Source: Lachnospiraceae bacterium
GTDB lineage: Bacteria > Bacillota > Clostridia > Lachnospirales > Lachnospiraceae
Reading direction: 5' to 3'
Assembly (NCBI GenBank): GCA_021202465.1
Contig: JAJQCZ010000024.1
Span: 1-64,000 of the forward strand
Length of the DNA: 64,000 nt
The notes beneath the pieces are model-generated. The model made no database searches and had not been told where the DNA came from. It worked only from the letters and a program-made list of their open reading frames with translations. The position numbers and the translations under genes were made by a program. This document shows, piece after piece, positions 59,018 through 64,000 of the stretch; the first letter of the stretch is position 1; every line of letters begins with the position of its first letter.

Positions 59018-60481
59018 ATGAGAGACTATCAGTTTTGGTTTGTGGTGGGCAGTCAGGACCTGTACGGACCGGAGGTGCTGGGCACGGTAGCGGCCCGCGC
59101 CGCCGGGATGGCGGAGGCGATGAGCCGGGATCTGCCCTACCCTCTGGTCTATAAGGTGACGGCGGACTGCAACTGGCAGATTGCCGATGTGGTGCGGGAA
59201 GCCAACTATGACCCTGACTGTGCCGGGATCGTGACCTGGTGCCATACCTTTTCACCCAGTAAGATGTGGATCAACGGTCTGTCGAATCTGCAGAAGCCGT
59301 ACTGCCATCTGGCAACACAGTACAACGTGGAGATTCCTAACGAGGAGATCGACATGGATTTCATGAACCTGAACCAGGCGGCGCACGGCGACCGGGAGCA
59401 CGGCTTTATCGGCGCCCGCATGCGTATGGCCCGGAAGATCATCGCCGGTCACTGGCAGGATGAGACCGTCCGCGGGCGTCTGGGCGCCTGGATGAAGGCC
59501 GCCGTGGGCGCCGCCTTCTCCCGGGAGCTCTGCGTGATGCGTTTCGGTGACAACATGCGCGAGGTGGCCGTCACCGAGGGCGACAAGGTCGAAGTGCAGA
59601 AGAAGCTGGGCTGGCAGGTGAATACCTGGCCCGTGGGACAGCTGGTTGAGGAAATGAACGCTGTCACCGAGGCGGATATCGATGCTCTGATGGAGACCTA
59701 TGCGGCGCAGTATGATTTCGCGACGGACGACATGGAGACCGTGCGCTATCAGGCGCGGGAAGAGATCGCTATGAAGCGGATGATGGACCGGGAAGGCTGC
59801 CGGGCCTTCAGCAACACGTTCCAGGATCTCTACGGCATGCGTCAGCTGCCCGGCCTGGCCTCCCAGCATCTGATGGCGCAGGGCTATGGCTACGGCGGTG
59901 AGGGCGACTGGAAGGTAGCCGCCATGACCACGATTCTCAAGGTCATGGGTGAAAACGGAAACGGCGCCTCGGCCTTCATGGAGGATTACACCTATCATCT
60001 GGTGCCCGGCCATCAGTACAGTCTGGGCGCTCATATGCTGGAGGTCTGCCCCAGCGTAGCGGCGGCACGTCCGCGCATCGAAGTACATCCTCTGGGCATC
60101 GGCAACCGGGAGGATCCGGCCCGCCTGGTGTTCGAGGGGAAGGAAGGCGATGGTATTGTGGTCAGCCTCATTGATATGGGAGGCCGCCTGCGCCTGATCG
60201 TGCAGGATATCCACTGCGTCAAACCAATCATGGAAATGCCGAACCTGCCGGTGGCCCGCGTCATGTGGCAGCCGGAGCCGGGTCTGACGACCGGCGTCGA
60301 GTGCTGGATCACCGCCGGCGGCGCGCACCACACGGTGCTCAGCTATGATGTCACGGCGGAGCAGATGCGCGACTGGGCGCGGATCATGGACATTGAGTTT
60401 GTTCATATCACGAAGGACACCACGGTGGAGTCTCTGGAGCACGACCTCTTCCTGTCTGATCTGGCCTGGAAGCTGAAATAG
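59018..60481 (+). CDS. araA: L-arabinose isomerase
   Basis: This 487-residue enzyme converts L-arabinose to L-ribulose. It begins YQFWFVVGSQDLYGPEVL, close to the usual start, and has CAGIVTWCHTFSPSKMWI, PYCHLATQYNVEIPNEEIDMDFMNLNQAAHGDREHGF and NGASAFMEDYTYHLVPGH, which hold metal-binding Glu and His residues. GGAGGGA lies before the ATG at 59018. The gene is 10 bases from araD. Confidence 0.95.
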   Translation: MRDYQFWFVVGSQDLYGPEVLGTVAARAAGMAEAMSRDLPYPLVYKVTADCNWQIADVVREANYDPDCAGIVTWCHTFSPSKMWINGLSNLQKPYCHLATQYNVEIPNEEIDMDFMNLNQAAHGDREHGFIGARMRMARKIIAGHWQDETVRGRLGAWMKAAVGAAFSRELCVMRFGDNMREVAVTEGDKVEVQKKLGWQVNTWPVGQLVEEMNAVTEADIDALMETYAAQYDFATDDMETVRYQAREEIAMKRMMDREGCRAFSNTFQDLYGMRQLPGLASQHLMAQGYGYGGEGDWKVAAMTTILKVMGENGNGASAFMEDYTYHLVPGHQYSLGAHMLEVCPSVAAARPRIEVHPLGIGNREDPARLVFEGKEGDGIVVSLIDMGGRLRLIVQDIHCVKPIMEMPNLPVARVMWQPEPGLTTGVECWITAGGAHHTVLSYDVTAEQMRDWARIMDIEFVHITKDTTVESLEHDLFLSDLAWKLK

Positions 60482-60490
60482 GAGGGCGCC

Positions 60491-61186
60491 ATGTTAGAAG
60501 AACTGAAACAGACTGTGCTTGAGGCGAATCTTCTCCTTCCGAAGCATCAGCTCGTTACCTTTACCTGGGGCAATGTCTCCGGCATCGACCGGGAGAAGGG
60601 CCTGGTGGTCATCAAGCCCTCCGGGGTGGAGTATGACGGGATGACCGCGGACGATATGGTCGTGGTGGACCTCGATGGAAACCGGGTGGAGGGACGCTAT
60701 AAGCCTTCCAGTGACACGCCGACCCATGTGGCTCTCTACCGGGCCTTCCCGGGGCTGGGCAGCATCGTGCATACGCACAGCCGCTGGGCGACCTCTTTTG
60801 CCCAGGCCGGACGGGGTGTGCCCGCCATGGGCACCACGCAGGGGGACTATTTCTACGGAGAGATCCCCTGTACGCGGAAGATGACGCCGGAGGAGATCGC
60901 CGGAGCCTATGAGGCGGAGACCGGAAATGTGATCATCGAGACCTTCCGGGAGCGGGGCATTGATCCCGATCAGGTGCCGGCGGTGCTGGTACACAGCCAC
61001 GGCCCTTTCACCTGGGGAACCGATCCGTTAAACGCCGTGCACAACGCCGTGGTGCTGGAGGAGGTTGCCTTCATGGATTTCCATGCCATGATGCTGGAGC
61101 CGGGGCTGCCGCCGATGCAGCAGGAGCTGCTTGATAAGCATTACCTGCGCAAGCACGGAGCCAACGCCTATTACGGACAGAACTGA
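60491..61186 (+). CDS. araD: L-ribulose-5-phosphate 4-epimerase
   Basis: This 231-residue class II aldolase/epimerase makes D-xylulose 5-phosphate, the exit to the pentose phosphate pathway. [39 protein letters not shown], the zinc-binding [14 protein letters not shown] and HSHGPFTWG are present. GGAGGGC lies just before the ATG. It ends the arabinose gene row. No separate rightward terminator is clear beyond it. Confidence 0.95.
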   Translation: MLEELKQTVLEANLLLPKHQLVTFTWGNVSGIDREKGLVVIKPSGVEYDGMTADDMVVVDLDGNRVEGRYKPSSDTPTHVALYRAFPGLGSIVHTHSRWATSFAQAGRGVPAMGTTQGDYFYGEIPCTRKMTPEEIAGAYEAETGNVIIETFRERGIDPDQVPAVLVHSHGPFTWGTDPLNAVHNAVVLEEVAFMDFHAMMLEPGLPPMQQELLDKHYLRKHGANAYYGQN

Positions 61187-61245
61187 CATGACCGGAGAAC
61201 TGTTGTGTCATATCCTTTTGTCGTCCGTATAGTGACATGAAATAA

Positions 61246-61268
61246 AGAAAAAGCCCCCTGGCGGGGGC
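61246..61268 (-). terminator. Terminator of cca
   Basis: GCCCCC (61253-61258) pairs with GGGGGC (61263-61268); reading leftward it continues into a CTTTTTC run. It overlaps the cca end and may also help to end the converging araD transcript. Confidence 0.75.
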
Positions 61269-61269
61269 G

Positions 61270-62601
61270 TCAGGAGGGGGAGCCGGTGATATGACGCATC
61301 AGCTCCTCCTTCGTATTATATTTGGGGTGAACCAGAACCAGCTCCAGCAGCTGCTCCAGGGTCGCCCCGATCTCTTTGCCGGGGCGGAAGCCGGCGGCGA
61401 TAAGATCCTGCCCGGTGACAGCCAGGTCCTTCAGGCTGGTGCAGTCTCCGCGGGCGACGATCTCCGTATACAGCGCTTCAGCCCGGTCGCAGCGGGGCAG
61501 GAGACGTTCCCTCCCGAGGGGGCTCTTGGCGGCGGTATCCGCCCGGCGCAGCGTCAGAAGCCGGGGGAAATTTTCCGCGCCCACCTTATTCATGGTGCGC
61601 CGCAGATCCTCCTCGCTCATACCCAGCCTGTAATCGTGATAGCGGACCAGCAGTGTCACCAGGCGGATGGTCCGGTTATCAAAACGCAGTTCCTGCAGGA
61701 AATGCCGGGCGAAGTCGGCACTGACGGCGGCGTGGCCGTGGAAATGGTCGAGGCCTTTCTCATCGACGGTGTGCGTGGACAGCTTCCCCACGTCGTGGAG
61801 CAGAGCGGCCCAGCGCAGCGCCGGGTCGGCAGGGACTCTTTTAAGCGTTTCGATTGTGTGAAGCCCCACATTGTAGCAGTGGAAGGGGTGATTCTGCGGC
61901 GTTTCCATCATCCGGTCGAACTCCGGGAAGAGAATCGCCGTGATCCCCGTCTCATACAGCGTGAGAAAGCGTTCAGGGTGGGGGGAGAGCAGCAGCTTGT
62001 GACACTCCACCTGGATCCGCTCCCGGCTGATGAGAGTCAGGCGGGGGGCAAAGGTGCGGATGGCGGCCAGGGTCTCCTCTTCAATGGAAAAATCCAGCTG
62101 CGCCGAAAAACGAACGGCGCGGAGGATACGCAGCGCGTCCTCCTGAAAACGCTCCCGGGGGTCTCCCACGGCCCGGATGACGCCGTGCGTGAGATCTGCG
62201 AGACCGCCGTGGAGATCGACGATCCCTTCCTCCGGGTGGTAAGCCATAGCGTTGATCGTGAAATCCCGGCGTTTCAGGTCCTCCGCCAGAGAGCGGGTGA
62301 AGGAGACCTGCTTCGGATGGCGCCCATCCTCGTAGACCCCGTCGACCCGGTAGGTGGTGACCTCATAGCCGTTTCCTCCCATCAGGACGGTCACGGTGCC
62401 GTGCTGAATGCCCGTATCTACCGTGCGGCGGAACAGAGCCTTGACCTCCTGAGGGGACGCGGAGGTCGTGATGTCCCAGTCCCCCGGCGTGCGGGAGAGC
62501 AGGGCATCGCGGACGCAGCCGCCCACGATATAGGCCTCGAATCCGGCTTCGCGGAGAATCCGGAGAATGTTGTGTACCTGAGGGGGGAGTTCGATGTGCA
62601 T
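61270..62601 (-). CDS. cca: CCA tRNA nucleotidyltransferase with HD domain
   Basis: This 443-residue enzyme adds or repairs the CCA end of tRNAs. The N-terminal nucleotidyltransferase domain has VGGCVRDALL and GDWDITTSA with its catalytic Asp pair, then RRDFTINAMAY. The RNA-binding helices are followed by an HD-type domain (WAALLHDVGK ... HAAVSADFARHFL). The start at 62601 follows GAAAGGAGG. Confidence 0.93.
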   Translation of the reverse strand: MHIELPPQVHNILRILREAGFEAYIVGGCVRDALLSRTPGDWDITTSASPQEVKALFRRTVDTGIQHGTVTVLMGGNGYEVTTYRVDGVYEDGRHPKQVSFTRSLAEDLKRRDFTINAMAYHPEEGIVDLHGGLADLTHGVIRAVGDPRERFQEDALRILRAVRFSAQLDFSIEEETLAAIRTFAPRLTLISRERIQVECHKLLLSPHPERFLTLYETGITAILFPEFDRMMETPQNHPFHCYNVGLHTIETLKRVPADPALRWAALLHDVGKLSTHTVDEKGLDHFHGHAAVSADFARHFLQELRFDNRTIRLVTLLVRYHDYRLGMSEEDLRRTMNKVGAENFPRLLTLRRADTAAKSPLGRERLLPRCDRAEALYTEIVARGDCTSLKDLAVTGQDLIAAGFRPGKEIGATLEQLLELVLVHPKYNTKEELMRHITGSPS

Positions 62602-62660
62602 CCTGCGCCTCCTTTCTGTCATCAGCATAAAGCTCCGGGCTGCAAAATCATGGTCTCCGA

Positions 62661-62675
62661 AGGTTTTGAAAACCT
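62661..62675. other. Perfect small palindrome in the cca-CotS gap
   Basis: AGGTTTT-G-AAAACCT lies in the 264-base intergenic region between the divergent cca and CotS-like genes. It may be an operator. Nothing else was assigned there, and no promoter pair could be fixed. Confidence 0.4.
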
Positions 62676-62865
62676 GTTTATTTTATGGAGATACATTGCA
62701 TGAGATTTTGATTCCGGCATCGTCATCATACATAATAAGACGCTTTTTTTCAAGTCCTCCGGGCCTTTTCACCGCCTCTTTTCCCGGCGCATAAATGCCG
62801 GCAGGCGGTCATATGCTAGATTGTGACGGCAAAGGGGAGCGGCGGAACCGGTGGGAGGTCTGTGT

Positions 62866-64000
62866 GTGAACGAGCGGGAGTGGGAAGTGTTGCAGCAGTA
62901 CGAGGTGCAGGTCAGGAAGCTGGTCCGGTTTCGGGGCGCCTTCCTCTGCGAGACCGGACGGGAACTTTATCTGCTGAAGGAGTGTGCTGTCTCCGAGGAA
63001 CGGCTCCAGTGGGAGGCATGGATTCTGGATGGCTGCCGGGACCTGGGGAGTGTCCGGACAGAGACCTATGTGCGAAACCGGGAGGGAAGATTATTGTCAC
63101 GCTCCTCCGACTACCGGTATTATCTGCTGCGTACCTGGCAGGAGGGGCGGGAGTGCAGCCGCGACAACCGGGAGGACGTCATCCTGGCTGCCGCGGCGCT
63201 GGCGCGGCTTCATCGGAATTTCCGGCAGAGAAAGGAAGAACTGGCTGCCTGGGAAATCCTCTGGAAGCAGGAATGGGCACAGATCCGGCAGGCAGAGCAG
63301 GAGGCGGCCCGGCTGCGGGAAGAAAAACGGCGTGAAGAGAACGGTGTCGGCCTGCGCATCGGGGAGGAAGATGATTCGTGCAGAACCGGAGACCTGGAAA
63401 CAGACGCTGGGAACAGTCGGCGCGCGGCAGAGCCGGGCGGCGCGGATGCAGGGAAAACGGAGGGAGCTCCGGTCTCTCCGTCTGCGGAGAACCGCACCGC
63501 TGCGGAAATGCACCGGCACACCCGCGAGATGACACGGGCGCGGAATTTCATCCGCAAGATCCGGCGGAAATCGGAGCTGGAGATCGCTCTTCTGAGTGAG
63601 TTTGCCGGTTACCTTCCTCAGGCCGAGGAGGCGGCCCGGCGGATGGAAGCGCTGGCGCCTCCGGAGGACGGACTCTGCCACGGCGATTATGCCTGCCACC
63701 ACCTCTTTCGCGGGCGGGACGGCCTCTTTCTCTCTGATTTCGGCCGTCTCCACCACGGCGTGTACCAGGAGGATCTCTATCTTCTTCTGCGGAAAACGAT
63801 GGAGAACAGCGGCTGGGATGCGGCGCTGGCACGGGAGATGCTGACCAGTTACGATAAGATTTTCCCTTTGTCCCGCGACGCGCTTTCCTATCTCTATCTG
63901 CGTTTCCTCTATCCGGAGAAATTCTGGAAGCAGGTGAATTTCTACTATAATCACCGCAAATCCTGGATGCCGGCCCGGAATCTCGAGAAGCTGCGCGCCA
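62866..64000 (+). CDS. CotS-family spore coat kinase-like protein (partial)
   Basis: The frame is open from GTG 62866 (after GGGAGG at 62853-62858) to the right edge, covering 378 codons without a stop. The end region CHGDYACHHLF ... LFLSDFGRLHHGVYQEDLYLLLRK matches the catalytic loop and metal-binding Asp of CotS/YsxE-type kinase-like spore coat proteins. FYYNHRKSWMPARNLEKL is also typical. A charged, low-complexity insertion (about residues 140-225, rich in Glu, Arg and Ala) splits the N-terminal and catalytic parts and is unusual. It indicates a spore-forming organism. Confidence 0.8.
   Translation, partial: MNEREWEVLQQYEVQVRKLVRFRGAFLCETGRELYLLKECAVSEERLQWEAWILDGCRDLGSVRTETYVRNREGRLLSRSSDYRYYLLRTWQEGRECSRDNREDVILAAAALARLHRNFRQRKEELAAWEILWKQEWAQIRQAEQEAARLREEKRREENGVGLRIGEEDDSCRTGDLETDAGNSRRAAEPGGADAGKTEGAPVSPSAENRTAAEMHRHTREMTRARNFIRKIRRKSELEIALLSEFAGYLPQAEEAARRMEALAPPEDGLCHGDYACHHLFRGRDGLFLSDFGRLHHGVYQEDLYLLLRKTMENSGWDAALAREMLTSYDKIFPLSRDALSYLYLRFLYPEKFWKQVNFYYNHRKSWMPARNLEKLRA

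Noticed and set aside
1..64000. tRNA, rRNA and replication origin
   Set aside because: No cloverleaf with conserved GTTCRANNC arm, rRNA-like sequence or DnaA-box cluster was noticed by reading; a dedicated scan could not be run.

Overview
The window looks like the chromosome of a GC-rich, spore-forming Clostridia, most probably a gut Lachnospiraceae. The signs are AGGAGG-type ribosome binding sites, a T-box leader, a cobalamin riboswitch, an electron-confurcating lactate dehydrogenase module, sortase-assembled pili, a CotS-type spore-coat kinase at the right edge, and many Ser/Thr/Glu-rich exported proteins. This placement is an inference from gene content. No rRNA, tRNA or CRISPR array was seen.

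Layout. 1-2.7 kb: an S1-domain RNA-binding protein behind a structured leader, then an AAA/DUF4143 ATPase whose promoter lies inside a 33-bp tandem repeat array. 2.9-9.8 kb: a cobalamin riboswitch followed by a Dpp/Nik-type ABC importer operon with a second, sugar-type binding lipoprotein. 9.9-13.8 kb: two amidohydrolase genes (the second mtaD-like) that share an almost identical promoter, with an Rpn/PD-(D/E)XK gene between them. 13.8-27.4 kb: a serine recombinase, then a complete sortase-dependent pilus locus (giant tip adhesin, backbone pilin, two class C sortases, a signal-peptidase-like accessory protein without visible catalytic residues, basal pilin, a third sortase interrupted at a G7 tract) and a tyrosine recombinase homologue that has lost its catalytic residues. 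27.5-29.4 kb: a group II intron sitting just after a terminator stem.

29.4-37.8 kb: a LysR regulator, S-adenosylhomocysteine hydrolase, a divergent LspA, a trigger-factor-like lipoprotein, a tiny membrane protein, metG with a T-box leader, and a YibE/F membrane protein. 37.9-45.8 kb (minus strand): a secreted purple-acid-phosphatase-like protein with Ig-like repeats, a YkvI-type transporter, and a glcD/etfA/etfB lactate oxidation module with a dispersed repeat between etfB and etfA. 45.9-50.9 kb: a second Rpn gene, an HtrA protease without PDZ, a small alarmone synthetase, an esterase remnant and galactokinase. 51-61.2 kb: an L-arabinose locus (AraR-like regulator, binding protein, ABC ATPase, two permeases, FGGY kinase, araA, araD). 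61.2-64 kb: cca and a partial CotS kinase gene.

How they work together. The pilus locus is the most unusual part: all products needed to build, polymerise and anchor a pilus are present, bounded by recombinase-family genes, and the last sortase may be switched by slippage in a G tract. mtaD and sahH both act on S-adenosylmethionine by-products. The arabinose genes take up L-arabinose and convert it to xylulose 5-phosphate. The Etf/lactate dehydrogenase module would couple lactate oxidation to ferredoxin and NAD.
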